From NCBI RefSeq assembly GCF_005771565.1, contig NZ_VAWA01000009.1, positions 1-64,000 on the forward strand: a DNA stretch of 64,000 nucleotides, in the 5' to 3' direction. This DNA is from Nesterenkonia sphaerica. Lineage in GTDB: Bacteria > Actinomycetota > Actinomycetes > Actinomycetales > Micrococcaceae. The position numbers and the translations under genes are program-made. The notes below the pieces were generated by a model. It was not told the origin of the DNA, did no database searches, and saw nothing but the letters and a program-made list of their open reading frames with translations. Below are positions 46,894-55,718 of the stretch, piece after piece; position 1 is the first letter of the stretch; every line of letters starts with the position of its first letter.

Positions 46894-48027
46894 TCAGGAG
46901 CGCAGGAAGTGGCGCAGACCCGCTTCGAACGCGGCGGCGTGCGCTTCGGCGGTGTAGCGCTGGCGCACCAGCTCCAGGCCGTTGGCGCCGAGTCGGCGAG
47001 CCTCCTCGGGTGTGGCGAGCAGCGATATGAGCACCTGCCGCAGGGACTCAGGGTCGGCGGCGTCGTAGTACCGTCCGGTGTGTCCCTCAACGACCGCTTC
47101 GATTTCCGGTGAGGAGTCCCGGTTACCCGCTTCGGCCACTACGGGAACTCCGAAGCCCAGCGCCTGGATGACGTTGAGTCCGGCCCCTCCGATGGCGAGG
47201 GCCGCCTGCGCCTGCCCGTAGTGGTCCTTCAACTGCTCAAAGTCGTACACTGCGCCGAGGAATGTGGCCTCCACCCCGGCCTCGGAGAAGACCCGCTCCA
47301 GGCGGGGCCGTTCGGACCCCTCTCCGATGATCACCACACGCGGTGCCGGGCGATCGGCCGGCCAGTCGGAGAGCGCGTCGGCGAGCACATCCAGCCGGTG
47401 CCGCACAGTCAGCCGCGAGGAGTAGATCAGGGTGGGCTGGTCTCCGGCGGCGGCACGGTCCAGCGGCTGGGCGGGAAGCTGCTGCTGGGAGTAGAGGCTG
47501 TTGTAGATGACGTGGATCTTCTGCCTCGGCACCCCGTACGCGGTGCCGAGCTCCTGGGCACGCTCGCCGTAGACCAATAGCCCGTCGACCAACGTGTAGA
47601 ACGCGAGTCTGAGCAGACGCTTCGGGCCCGATTCCGGGCGCTTCCACCCATGTCCCCAAAGCAGTACCCGGCGTCCGCGCAGCTTGCCGAGTGCTCCTGC
47701 CACCCAGGTGGAGAGGGTATAGATTCTGCCTTCGAGCACGTAGGCGGCGTGCCCGCCGCGCCACACGGCCGAAACCTGTCCGGCCTCCCACCACAGCGGT
47801 CCCAGCGCTCGGGTGCGCAGCGGGGTCACCCGCGCCAGGACCCCGGCAGAGGCGGAGGCGATTCGGTCGGCCTCGCTCGCCTCGCTGTTCTTCACCCGGC
47901 CCACCAGGTCGTAGGTGAACTCTGCTGAGGCGAGCAGCCGCTTGACCAGGGGCTCACGGTAGTGCGAGACCGTGGGCTGCACCTGGAGCCTGATCCGGGA
48001 AAGGGGTGTCGGTGTCACGGGGTCCAT
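46894..48027 (-). CDS. Glycosyltransferase, family 1/4-like (GT-B)
   Basis: A 377-residue GT-B enzyme. A C-terminal Rossmann half has IYSSRLTVRHRLDVL near residue 215, VIIGEGSERPRLE near 252, and the donor-binding region GGAGLNVIQALGFGVPVVAE near 290. No membrane anchor is present. The N-terminal acceptor half begins IRLQVQPTVSHYREPLVKRL. It is convergent with the thioesterase, separated by no bases. It is probably a cytoplasmic transferase for surface glycans; the sugars cannot be deduced. Confidence 0.85.
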   Translation of the reverse strand: MDPVTPTPLSRIRLQVQPTVSHYREPLVKRLLASAEFTYDLVGRVKNSEASEADRIASASAGVLARVTPLRTRALGPLWWEAGQVSAVWRGGHAAYVLEGRIYTLSTWVAGALGKLRGRRVLLWGHGWKRPESGPKRLLRLAFYTLVDGLLVYGERAQELGTAYGVPRQKIHVIYNSLYSQQQLPAQPLDRAAAGDQPTLIYSSRLTVRHRLDVLADALSDWPADRPAPRVVIIGEGSERPRLERVFSEAGVEATFLGAVYDFEQLKDHYGQAQAALAIGGAGLNVIQALGFGVPVVAEAGNRDSSPEIEAVVEGHTGRYYDAADPESLRQVLISLLATPEEARRLGANGLELVRQRYTAEAHAAAFEAGLRHFLRS

Positions 48028-48061
48028 CCTGCCTTGGGCCGGCGGTACCGCCGCTGATCAA

Positions 48062-48087
48062 CACCCAGTTTTGCAGCTGACTGGGTG
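48062..48087 (-). terminator. Hairpin upstream of tRNA-Gly
   Basis: CACCCAG (48062-48068) pairs with CTGGGTG (48081-48087) around a 12-base loop. It overlaps the tRNA promoter candidate (TTGCAG at 48071-48076 and TAAGGT at 48093-48098, 16 apart) and could insulate the tRNA from neighbouring transcription. Terminator assignment is weak. Confidence 0.4.
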
Positions 48088-48120
48088 CTTGATAAGGTGA
48101 CTAGGCGCTCAACGCGGAGC

Positions 48121-48194
48121 GGGGGTGTAGCTTAGTGGCAAAGCTCCAGCCTTCCAAGCTGGTCACGCGGGTTCGATTCCCGTCACCCCCTCCA
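48121..48194 (+). tRNA. tRNA-Gly (anticodon UCC)
   Basis: A full cloverleaf. Acceptor GGGGGTG (48121-48127) pairs with CACCCCC (48184-48190). The anticodon loop CTTCCAA has TCC at 48153-48155, within stem CCAGC/GCTGG. The T-arm CGGG-TTCGATT-CCCG is perfect. The discriminator is T at 48191, and CCA follows at 48192-48194, so the 3' CCA is encoded. It reads GGA and GGG codons. It stands between two glycosyltransferase genes. Confidence 0.97.
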
Positions 48195-48228
48195 TTGCCT
48201 CTCGGCCCCCGACCGGTACAGTCGGAGG

Positions 48229-49320
48229 GTGGCCGCTCCCAGACTCAGCATCATTGTTCCGGTGTTCAACACCGGTGAGCATCTTCGCACCCGGGCGTTC
48301 CCGTCCTTAGCGCGACTCCCGCATTTCGAACAGATCCAGGTGCTACTGGTCGACGACGGGTCGACCTATCCGCAGACCCGCAGCGCGGTCCGTGAGCTGG
48401 CCGCCGCTCACCCTCATGTGCAGGCCTGCTTCCTCGACTCCGGGGGTTCCGGTTCAGCTTCCCGGCCGCGCAACACCGGGATCGACCTGGCCGAAGCCGA
48501 GTACCTGGGGTTCCTGGATCCGGATGATGAGTTCCTCGGCGCGGGGCCCTGGCCGCTGGTGGAAGCGCTGCAGGCCCACCCCAGTGCCCAGCTGGCCATC
48601 GGCCAGCAGCATCGGATATACGCCGACCGCCAGGAGCTGGTGAACAACGCTTCGCACTACACCGAGCGGACTGACGCCCACGGCCTCTGGCCGGCCGGCG
48701 GTGAGGTGCTGACGGCTGCTCGGTTCCGCCCCAGCAACCTCAGCAGCTTCGTAGTGCGCACCGCATGGCTGAGGGAGACGGGCCTGCGGCAGGTGGTGGG
48801 CGCGGCGGGGCAGGACTCCCTGTTCTTCCGGCAGCTATTCGCCGCCGCCACGGCCTTCGTCGCCTCATCTGAGGTGATATACGCCTACCACGCAGAGACC
48901 CCGGGCTCGATGGTCAACACGGTCAACGCTGAGTACTTCGCCAAGTGTCTGTTGCGGGAGCGCGCCCAGGCGGAGTGGCTGCGGTCCGCTGGCCTGTTCG
49001 ACGCCTACGTGGCCAGCGGGTTCGAACGAGCCTTCGCGTGGTACCTCCCCCGGCTGCGCCGAGTGCCAAAGGATCAGCGCGCTGAGGCCCGGGCGGTGCT
49101 GCGCACGATCGCCGAACTCTATGTGGATCCCCAGACCCACCGGTGGCGCTACCCGGAGGCGATGGCGTTCTTCAAGCGACCAGCAGTTCCCTCCCTGGAA
49201 GGGCTGAAGCCGCTCTCCGCCGTGGCCGCGCGCCGGGCCCGGGACACGGCCCTGGCGGCCGTGGCGGCCGGACGCCGGGTCAGTTCGTCCGTGCGTACTC
49301 GGCGGCGCCTCGACCCATGA
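48229..49320 (+). CDS. Family 2 glycosyltransferase (GT-A)
   Basis: A 363-residue GT-A enzyme starting LSIIVPVFNTGEHLRTRAFP, with LLVDDGST near residue 46 and the metal-binding LGFLDPDDEF near 102. The C-terminal part is basic and may bind membrane. The GTG has TACAGT six bases upstream, typical of a leaderless start. Its 3' end overlaps the next, opposite, GT2 gene by 41 bases. Probable role is in surface polysaccharide or teichoic/teichuronic acid synthesis (inference). Confidence 0.9.
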   Translation: MAAPRLSIIVPVFNTGEHLRTRAFPSLARLPHFEQIQVLLVDDGSTYPQTRSAVRELAAAHPHVQACFLDSGGSGSASRPRNTGIDLAEAEYLGFLDPDDEFLGAGPWPLVEALQAHPSAQLAIGQQHRIYADRQELVNNASHYTERTDAHGLWPAGGEVLTAARFRPSNLSSFVVRTAWLRETGLRQVVGAAGQDSLFFRQLFAAATAFVASSEVIYAYHAETPGSMVNTVNAEYFAKCLLRERAQAEWLRSAGLFDAYVASGFERAFAWYLPRLRRVPKDQRAEARAVLRTIAELYVDPQTHRWRYPEAMAFFKRPAVPSLEGLKPLSAVAARRARDTALAAVAAGRRVSSSVRTRRRLDP

Positions 49321-50239
49321 GGGCCTGAAGCATACCGAGGCCCTCGCACAGGTAGTAGTCGTCGGTGTAGGTCACCGGACGTCCACGGAGCCTGCTGCTG
49401 AATCTGCGCGCTGCGCCGTAGCCGGCTCGCGCGAGCCCCTCAGCGGCCACCGCCGGTCCGGATGCTGAGTTGCGCAGCTGCCGCTTGGCCGCCCGGACCT
49501 GACCGCCGCGCAGAGCCCGACGCCGCAGCCACTCCTTGGTGGCCCGCTCAGCGGGAACGTGCTCAGTCACCGCAGCCTCGGCGCACCACCAGTACTGTGC
49601 GCCAGCGTGCATCATGCGTTCGAAGAGGTCGGAGTCGGAGCCCCCGATGAAGTTGAACGTCTCGTCGAATCGGTATCCCCGGCCGCCCGAGTCCTGGGAC
49701 TGGAACCAGTCCGCACGCACCAAGGTGTTGTTGGTGGCCAGTCGGCGCTGGTGCGGGCCGCTGGGGAAGTCCGTACGGCGGACGTACCCGTAGGTGTGCA
49801 CCCAGGCGGGCTCACCGTCGTCGAACACGGGTAGCACCGGACCGCCCACCGCATCGGCTGCGGAGCGCTCACCGGTGCTGAGCAGGTGGGTGAACCACTC
49901 TGGGGTGACCTGTTCGTCGTCGTCGAGGAAAATCACCGCCTCGGCATCCGCGGGCAGGGCGTCCAGCGAGGTGTTGCGGGCGGTGGCGATACCCGCGCGG
50001 GACTGGTGGAGATACACCGCCTCGGGATAGAGGCTGGCCACCACGTGCTGGGCCTCTGGCCCGGGTGCGTTGTCGACCACGATCAGCTGTGGTCGGGGCC
50101 GTACTGCACCGGGGGGCATGCGGGCGGCATCCAGCGACGTCAGCAGCTGAGCCAGGAGGTCGTTCCTGCGGTAGGTGCACACCAGCACCCAGACGTTCTC
50201 CGGGGTGAGCGCACGCCCCCGGGCAGAATCATTCCTCAC
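49280..50239 (-). CDS. Family 2 glycosyltransferase (GT-A)
   Basis: A 319-residue GT2 enzyme. It begins VWVLVCTYRRNDLLAQLLTSL near residue 16, with LIVVDNAPG and the divalent-metal motif IFLDDDEQVTPEW near 120, and FIGGSDSDLFERM near 200 (the ED-like acid region). GTG 50239 lies 11 bases inside the LCP gene and is the only usable start that keeps this domain, so the two are coupled. Its 3' end overlaps the plus-strand GT2 gene by 41 bases. Confidence 0.9.
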   Translation of the reverse strand: MRNDSARGRALTPENVWVLVCTYRRNDLLAQLLTSLDAARMPPGAVRPRPQLIVVDNAPGPEAQHVVASLYPEAVYLHQSRAGIATARNTSLDALPADAEAVIFLDDDEQVTPEWFTHLLSTGERSAADAVGGPVLPVFDDGEPAWVHTYGYVRRTDFPSGPHQRRLATNNTLVRADWFQSQDSGGRGYRFDETFNFIGGSDSDLFERMMHAGAQYWWCAEAAVTEHVPAERATKEWLRRRALRGGQVRAAKRQLRNSASGPAVAAEGLARAGYGAARRFSSRLRGRPVTYTDDYYLCEGLGMLQALMGRGAAEYARTN

Positions 50240-51434
50240 CGTCGAGACTCTCTCCCAGCTGACGGCCCAACTGCCGGCTGAGCTCGTCATCATCCTCCGA
50301 GACGGTGAAGGCGCCACCAGCGGAGTCGGGGTCCAACGCTTCGGTATACCTGACGAAGCCGGACATGTTCTCACTGGAGAGGGAGCGCCGCAGCAGGTCC
50401 ATCATGTCCTCGTCGGGGAGAATGACCTGCGCGCCGCCAGAGGTGGTGTGCGGCTCCCCCGAGGGCATGGTGAAGGTATGGATGTCCCGCCCGCGCATAT
50501 GGGTCATATCAAGGCCGTAGCCAACGATGGTGTTGGCGTCCAGTCCACCGTCCATCTCCATATAGGGCAGGATCGCTTCCAACACGGCGAAGATGCGCTG
50601 CGGGTTGGTCAGGGTGTCTCCGGAGAGGAAGCGTTCTGCGATGGCCCGCATCACCAGTTGTTGGTTTTCCACCCGGACGTGATCGTTGGTGGGAAAGGAC
50701 TTCCTTTCGCGGACGAACCGCAGCGCGTCCGAGCCTTGCAGCCGTATGGTGCCCTCTGGGTAGAACGCGGGATTCTGCTGGCCTGCGGCAAAGGGGCGTG
50801 GATTGTCCACATAGACCCCGCCAAGGGCGGTGGTGAGATCCTCGAATCCGTCGAAGTTGATAGTCACCACGTGATCGATGTGTGTGTACAGGAGGTCCTC
50901 GACGGTATCGACCGCGAGATCCAGTCCCCCCGCCGAGAGTGCGGTGTTGATTCGCCCCTCCCCCTGGCCGGGAATCTCGACCCACAGGTCCCGCATGATC
51001 GACATGACGTAGATGCCGGAGCGGTCTTCCGGGATGTGCACCAGCATCATCGCATCGGAACGTTCGCCCTCTTCTCCGGTCTGCGCCCGATAGTCGGTGT
51101 CATCCTCACCGCGGCTGTCGGAGCCCAGCAGCAGGACGTTCACTGTCCCTTCCGGGGTGCGGTAGGCGGTGTCGTCGTCAAGGTCGTCGAGTTCCTCGAT
51201 GACGTTGCGCTCCTCTTCGAAGACCGTCTGGAGCCTGTTGACGTAACTGTAGGCGACGATCCCGCCGATGAGCAGCAGCGTGGCCAGCACGGCCAGCGAA
51301 ATGAGGATGATGCGCTTCCGGCGGCCGGGCCGGGGCGCGGGGTCCTCGGCCTGGGCCGGCGCAGGCGCGGAAGCCGGCGGCGAAGGCGGGACGGCCCCGC
51401 CCCTGGCCCGGCGGGGACGGTGCTGCTCACTCAC
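50229..51434 (-). CDS. LytR-CpsA-Psr (LCP) family glycopolymer ligase
   Basis: A 401-residue membrane protein. A Pro/Arg-rich cytoplasmic tail precedes a single transmembrane helix at about residues 41-63 (IILISLAVLATLLLIGGIVA). The extracellular LCP domain has NVLLLGSDSRGEDD near 100, RSDAMMLVHI near 125, IMRDLWVEIPG near 145 and RFVRERKSF near 240; these arginines bind the polyprenyl pyrophosphate. LCP enzymes attach wall polymers to peptidoglycan. GTG 51434 overlaps the rnc stop by four bases and a GT2 gene follows, so the glycan genes ride on the rnc transcript. Confidence 0.94.
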   Translation of the reverse strand: MSEQHRPRRARGGAVPPSPPASAPAPAQAEDPAPRPGRRKRIILISLAVLATLLLIGGIVAYSYVNRLQTVFEEERNVIEELDDLDDDTAYRTPEGTVNVLLLGSDSRGEDDTDYRAQTGEEGERSDAMMLVHIPEDRSGIYVMSIMRDLWVEIPGQGEGRINTALSAGGLDLAVDTVEDLLYTHIDHVVTINFDGFEDLTTALGGVYVDNPRPFAAGQQNPAFYPEGTIRLQGSDALRFVRERKSFPTNDHVRVENQQLVMRAIAERFLSGDTLTNPQRIFAVLEAILPYMEMDGGLDANTIVGYGLDMTHMRGRDIHTFTMPSGEPHTTSGGAQVILPDEDMMDLLRRSLSSENMSGFVRYTEALDPDSAGGAFTVSEDDDELSRQLGRQLGESLDGEE

Positions 51435-52189
51435 CTCGTGTGCCTGCTCTCTGCTTCGGCGGTCGCCTCATAGCGGTCCAGCACCAGGGTCAGCACATCG
51501 GCCTGACCGCGCCCCCCGGTGAGCTCTTCCACGGTGACTCGAGCGGCATCCCGCTCTGCCTCCTTCTTGGACGATCCGGTGCCCTGCCCGTAGGTGGTGC
51601 CGTCAATGGTGACCGTGGCACGGAAGGATTTGCGGTGGTCGGGGCCGGAGTCCTCGATCAGATACCGGATCTCGCCCATGTCGCGCGCGGCGGCCAGCTC
51701 CTGGATGGTGGTCTTCCAGTCTTTGCCCGCTGTCATCGCTTCGGTGTCACTGAGCAGCGGGGTCACGAGCCGGAGCACTAGTGCTTGAGCCGTGTCGAAT
51801 CCGTGGGCGGAGTAGACCGCACCGATGATCGCCTCCACGGTGTCGGCCAGGATCGAGTCCTTCTCCGCGCCTTGGGTACGCAGCTCGCCGGCGCCGAGGC
51901 GGATATGCGGTCCCAGCTGCAGGGTGCGCGCAATTCTGGCCAGAGCCCGGGTGGAGACCAGGGCGGGGCGCAGCTTGGCCAGGTCACCCTCGGTGAGGTC
52001 GCCGAAGGTCCGGAAGAGATAGTCGGTGACGACAAGCTGCAGCACGGCGTCGCCCAGGAACTCCAGGCGCTCGTTGGTGGCCAGGCCCTCATTCTCGTAG
52101 GCGTAGGAACGGTGCGTCAGGGCAAGACGAAGAGCCTCAGGGTCAACGTGGACCCCAAGGCTCTTCTGAAGTGTCTCTGACGCGCTCAA
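51431..52189 (-). CDS. rnc: Ribonuclease III
   Basis: A 252-residue double-strand RNA endonuclease. The catalytic signature NERLEFLGDAVLQLVVTDYL is near residue 40 and DTVEAIIGAVY near 118. A C-terminal dsRNA-binding domain begins near 158 and contains GTGSSKKEAERDAA. Only a TTG (52189) provides a start with the family N-terminus; no other codon fits. In most actinobacteria mutM and smc follow rnc; here an LCP and a glycosyltransferase do. Confidence 0.95.
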   Translation of the reverse strand: MSASETLQKSLGVHVDPEALRLALTHRSYAYENEGLATNERLEFLGDAVLQLVVTDYLFRTFGDLTEGDLAKLRPALVSTRALARIARTLQLGPHIRLGAGELRTQGAEKDSILADTVEAIIGAVYSAHGFDTAQALVLRLVTPLLSDTEAMTAGKDWKTTIQELAAARDMGEIRYLIEDSGPDHRKSFRATVTIDGTTYGQGTGSSKKEAERDAARVTVEELTGGRGQADVLTLVLDRYEATAEAESRHTR

Positions 52190-52208
52190 CCCTTGCGAAA
52201 CGACGAGA

Positions 52209-52412
52209 TCAGGCGTCGGCGACTTTGCGGCCCTTGTACTCGTAGAACAGCGGGGTGTCTGCAGAGTCGGTCACCAGCTTGGCCTGGTGCGGACGGCTGT
52301 AGACGACACGGCCGTTCTCCACTGTCTTCACCAGGGTTGGCACGTCGGCCTTCCACTGCGAGCGGCGGTGACGGGTGTTGGCACGGGACTTCTTCCGCTT
52401 CGGAACAGCCAC
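52209..52412 (-). CDS. rpmF: 50S ribosomal protein L32
   Basis: A 67-residue basic ribosomal protein beginning [20 protein letters not shown], the classic L32 start. There are no cysteines, so this is the zinc-independent form. GTG start follows AGAGGACACC. It lies between DUF177 and rnc, the conserved actinobacterial order. Confidence 0.97.
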   Translation of the reverse strand: MAVPKRKKSRANTRHRRSQWKADVPTLVKTVENGRVVYSRPHQAKLVTDSADTPLFYEYKGRKVADA

Positions 52413-52447
52413 GGTGTCCTCTTCTCTCTCAGTTGACTAACAGTTGA

Positions 52448-53026
52448 CTACGACGACGCGTCGTCGTCCTCATCATCATGATTCAGTGTATCGGCCAGGC
52501 TTGCAAGCGCAGCCCAGCGGGGGTCGAGCTGCTCGTGGTGGTGTCCAGGGTCCTCCTCCATGCGGAATCCGCACTGGGAGCACAACCCCGGGCAGTCCGC
52601 CCGGCACACCGGCTGGAACGGCAGTGCTGAGACCAAAAGGTCCCGCAATACCGGCTCCAGTTCGAGGGTCAGTTCCGCGGTGACTTCCCGAGTTTCCTCG
52701 TCGTCACCGTCAGCCTGGTGGCCCTCCGGAGTCCAGGTGTAGAGCTGCATGACGTCGACGGTCAGCGGGTAGCCTAGGGGGTCCAGGCAACGCCCGCACT
52801 GACCAGTGACCTCTGCGGAGGCGGTTCCTGTCAGCAGCACTCCCTCGTGCACGGACTCCACTCGCAGGTCGAGGTCCAGGTCGCTGTGTTCGGCGATGCC
52901 GACCAGAACGGTGCCCAGCCCTGACGGAGCGTCCACCGTGCGGGAGAGGGTTCGCTGAGCTCCAGGATGGCCTTTGAGCTCTTTGACGTCCACGTGCAGC
53001 AAATAGTCCTGCTGTGGATGTTTCAC
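52448..53026 (-). CDS. DUF177 (YceD) family protein
   Basis: A 192-residue protein of the DUF177/YceD group, which precedes rpmF in most bacteria; homologues are linked to 23S rRNA processing. A CGRCLDP pair and the C-terminal cysteine cluster VCRADCPGLCSQCG are the family's metal-binding-like features. It ends in a strongly acidic DDEDDDASS tail. GTG 53026 is preferred: TAGAGT is eight bases upstream, and earlier starts overlap galU. Confidence 0.9.
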   Translation of the reverse strand: MKHPQQDYLLHVDVKELKGHPGAQRTLSRTVDAPSGLGTVLVGIAEHSDLDLDLRVESVHEGVLLTGTASAEVTGQCGRCLDPLGYPLTVDVMQLYTWTPEGHQADGDDEETREVTAELTLELEPVLRDLLVSALPFQPVCRADCPGLCSQCGFRMEEDPGHHHEQLDPRWAALASLADTLNHDDEDDDASS

Positions 53027-53046
53027 AGCGGACAACTCTACAGGAC

Positions 53047-53955
53047 TCAGATGCTTTGGGCGAACTCCTTCAGCCACGGTCTCAGCTCGGGGCCGAGGTC
53101 CTCCCGGCCTGCGGCGAGGGTCACCACCGCTTTGATGTAGCTGAGTTTGTCCCCGGTGTCGTAGCGGCGTCCGCGAAAGATCACTGCGTGGACACCCCCG
53201 CCGTCTTCAGCTGGGATGGCTGCCATGGCTTGCAGGGCATCGGTCAGCTGGATCTCCCCGCCCTTGCCCGGTGGGGTGCGTTCGAGCTCGGTGAAGATGG
53301 CCGGGTGCAGCACATACCGACCGATGATGGCCAAGTTGCTGGGCGCCTCCTCTGCCGGGGGTTTCTCCACCAGACGGTGCACCGGCACCACCTGGGCACC
53401 CGGCTCGAGGTGCTTGCCGCCGGCGTCGACCACGCCGTAGGCAGAGACAGCCTCCTGGGGCACTTCCATCACCGCGATCACTGAGCCGCCGAGGCGCGCC
53501 TGAGCCTCCATCATGGTGGTGAGCAGCTCATCGCGGGGGTCAATGAGGTCATCGCCGAGCAGCACGGCAAAAGGCTCATTGCCCACATGCTGCTTTCCGC
53601 AGAGCACCGCATGACCCAAACCCAGCGCCTGGCCCTGGCGCACATAGTGCAGGTCACCAAGGTTGGTCGCATGCTGGATCGCCTCCAGCTTCTTCGTGTC
53701 TCCCTTGTCCCGCAGCGTCGCCTCAAGAACGGGAGCGCGGTCAAAGTGATCTTCCATGGACCGCTTGTTCTGACCGGTGATCATCAGAATGTCATCCAGG
53801 CCAGCCCGCGAGGCTTCCGCCACCACGTACTGGATGGCCGGCTCGTCGACCACCGGGAGCATCTCCTTGGGCATCGCCTTCGTCGCTGGCAGGAATCGGG
53901 TTCCCAGGCCTGCTGCAGGAATGACGGCTTTTCTAATCCGCTGAGTGGCGCTCAT
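53047..53955 (-). CDS. galU: UTP-glucose-1-phosphate uridylyltransferase
   Basis: A 302-residue nucleotidyltransferase making UDP-glucose for surface glycans. The nucleotide loop IPAAGLGTRFLPATKAMPKE is near residue 12, VDEPAIQYVVAEA near 35, and GDDLI with AVLLGDD near 130. ATG 53955 follows TAAGGT by six bases, a leaderless signature. The gene interrupts the usual coaD-yceD-rpmF-rnc order. With several glycosyltransferases and LCP ligases nearby, a supply role for wall polymers is likely. Confidence 0.95.
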   Translation of the reverse strand: MSATQRIRKAVIPAAGLGTRFLPATKAMPKEMLPVVDEPAIQYVVAEASRAGLDDILMITGQNKRSMEDHFDRAPVLEATLRDKGDTKKLEAIQHATNLGDLHYVRQGQALGLGHAVLCGKQHVGNEPFAVLLGDDLIDPRDELLTTMMEAQARLGGSVIAVMEVPQEAVSAYGVVDAGGKHLEPGAQVVPVHRLVEKPPAEEAPSNLAIIGRYVLHPAIFTELERTPPGKGGEIQLTDALQAMAAIPAEDGGGVHAVIFRGRRYDTGDKLSYIKAVVTLAAGREDLGPELRPWLKEFAQSI

Positions 53956-53964
53956 GAACATACC

Positions 53965-54459
53965 TTACCGCGAGTGTGCCTTGTGTCCGCGCTCCTTGAG
54001 CCGCTTCTGCACCGCACGGGGGATATATTCGGAGACATCCCCGCCGAGCAAATGCACCTCTTTGACGAGAGTCGAGGACAGGTGGGTGTAGCGGCCGTCA
54101 GCGGTGAGGAAGACGGTCTCCAGGCTGGTCAGGTGGCGATTCATGGTGGCCATGGACGCCTCATACGCCAGATCGTGGACCCCCCGCAGGCCCTTGATCA
54201 CCGCCGAGGCCCCCACCTCTTTGCAGAAGTCGGTCAGCAGCACCCCGGGCCGCAGCGGCTTGACGGTGACTCCTTTGAGGTAGGAGAAGGTCTCCTGCGC
54301 CATCAGGATCCGCTCTTCGAGCGGGAACATGGGGCTCTTATGCATATTGGCGGAGACCGCCACAATCACCTCCTCGAAAAGATTGGCCGCGCGGGCGATG
54401 ATCTCGACGTGCCCGTTATGCATGGGGTCGAAGGATCCTGGGCACACTGCTGACTGCAT
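53965..54459 (-). CDS. coaD: Phosphopantetheine adenylyltransferase
   Basis: A 164-residue enzyme of coenzyme A synthesis. The nucleotidyl motif is CPGSFDPMHNGHVEI at residues 6-20 and the C-terminal motif YTHLSSTLVKEV near 124. The length is normal. GGAGTAATT precedes the ATG, and the gap from the upstream glycosyltransferase is two bases, suggesting co-transcription. Confidence 0.97.
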   Translation of the reverse strand: MQSAVCPGSFDPMHNGHVEIIARAANLFEEVIVAVSANMHKSPMFPLEERILMAQETFSYLKGVTVKPLRPGVLLTDFCKEVGASAVIKGLRGVHDLAYEASMATMNRHLTSLETVFLTADGRYTHLSSTLVKEVHLLGGDVSEYIPRAVQKRLKERGHKAHSR

Positions 54460-54461
54460 AA

Positions 54462-55688
54462 TTACTCCACCCGGCTCGGCGTCGTCGTACTGGTGATGTT
54501 CTGGGCAGGTGCGGCACTCTCCACCACACTCAGGAACCTGTCGAAGAGCAGGTCCCGGTCAAATTCCTTGCGCGCGAGCTCCAGCGCGGCCGCGGAGCCG
54601 GCGGACAGGTCAATTTCTCCAGATCGCAACCGTTCCACCAGCTGATCAGCTGCAGTGCCGGGGTGGCGGGAAAGCTGCCAGCCCGCACCATGTGCTGCCA
54701 GAATCTCCGGAAGCCAACCGGCATGGTTGAACACCACCGGCCGCGCTGCCGCAAGTGCGTCGAAGACTTTGTTCAGGGAGTTGATCTCCAGGGCGGGGTT
54801 GTCCACCAGGGTGGAGACCGCCAGGTCCGCAGCCGGGAGCATGCGTTCGATCTCCGTGCGGGGGATGTTGCCCGGCAGCACCTGAAGCGGGTCAAGTCCG
54901 AATTCCCGGGCCAGGCGGCGGCAGGTGCCGGTGTCGGCTCCTTCACCGTAGGCCACGACCCGGAACTTCTCGCCGCGCCGGCTGAGCTGACCAGCCAGAC
55001 GGACCAGCCAGGGCACGTCATAGGTCACCCCGAAGCTTCCGGCGTAGAAGAGCACCGTCTCGTCCTCGGCCCACCCGAGTTCGGCTCGGACCTCGTTGCG
55101 GTGCTCCCGCGATGCGGCAAAGTTCTCCACATCAGAAGCATTGGGCACCACGGTGGTGGTTACCTCCGGGCAGACCCGCTTGACTCCGGCCTCCATCCCC
55201 GGGGAGAGGGCGATGACGTGGTCAGCTGAGCGGTAGGCGAACTTCTCCAGCTGCTCCGCCGCCCAGATGGCACCACGGTTCTTCAAGAACCCCAGCGCCA
55301 CCGGCGCCTCCGGCCACAGGTCACGGACTTCGAAGATGAACGGGGCCCGCCTCAGGGTGGAGGCAATAATCCCGGGAACTGCCGTGGTCAGCGGAGTCGA
55401 GGAGGCGAACACCACATCAGCGTTGACCTTGGAGGCGAACCAGCTGGCGCGGGCCATGAACGAGGCAAAGGACCTGACCCGCTGCCAAAACGTCATGGCG
55501 TTCTCATACGGCACTGTCAGCCTGTGCACTTCCACCCCGTCAAGGTGCTGACGGGCGGCTTCCTTGCCGCCGCAGATGACAGTGACCTCATGACCGGCGC
55601 GCGCCAGCCGACGGGCGAATTGCCAGGGACGCTGCCAGCCGGGCTCCGAGGGGAAGTTGAAATGCTGATGGATGTAGACGATGCGCAC
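54462..55688 (-). CDS. Glycosyltransferase family 4 (WbuB-like)
   Basis: A 408-residue GT-B enzyme beginning MRIVYIHQHFNFPSEPGWQR, with EVRDLWPEAPVALGF near residue 120 (typical of WbuB/FnlA-cluster transferases), VPNASDVENF near 185 and the donor-site region around PALEINSLNKVFDALAAARPV. GTG start has TAGACT seven bases upstream, so it has its own leaderless promoter and is inserted between rsmD and coaD. Probably acts on N-acetylfucosamine or related sugars (inference from family). Confidence 0.9.
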   Translation of the reverse strand: MRIVYIHQHFNFPSEPGWQRPWQFARRLARAGHEVTVICGGKEAARQHLDGVEVHRLTVPYENAMTFWQRVRSFASFMARASWFASKVNADVVFASSTPLTTAVPGIIASTLRRAPFIFEVRDLWPEAPVALGFLKNRGAIWAAEQLEKFAYRSADHVIALSPGMEAGVKRVCPEVTTTVVPNASDVENFAASREHRNEVRAELGWAEDETVLFYAGSFGVTYDVPWLVRLAGQLSRRGEKFRVVAYGEGADTGTCRRLAREFGLDPLQVLPGNIPRTEIERMLPAADLAVSTLVDNPALEINSLNKVFDALAAARPVVFNHAGWLPEILAAHGAGWQLSRHPGTAADQLVERLRSGEIDLSAGSAAALELARKEFDRDLLFDRFLSVVESAAPAQNITSTTTPSRVE

Positions 55689-55718
55689 GCACGCCAGTCT
55701 ACGTGGATGCCGAGCCGG

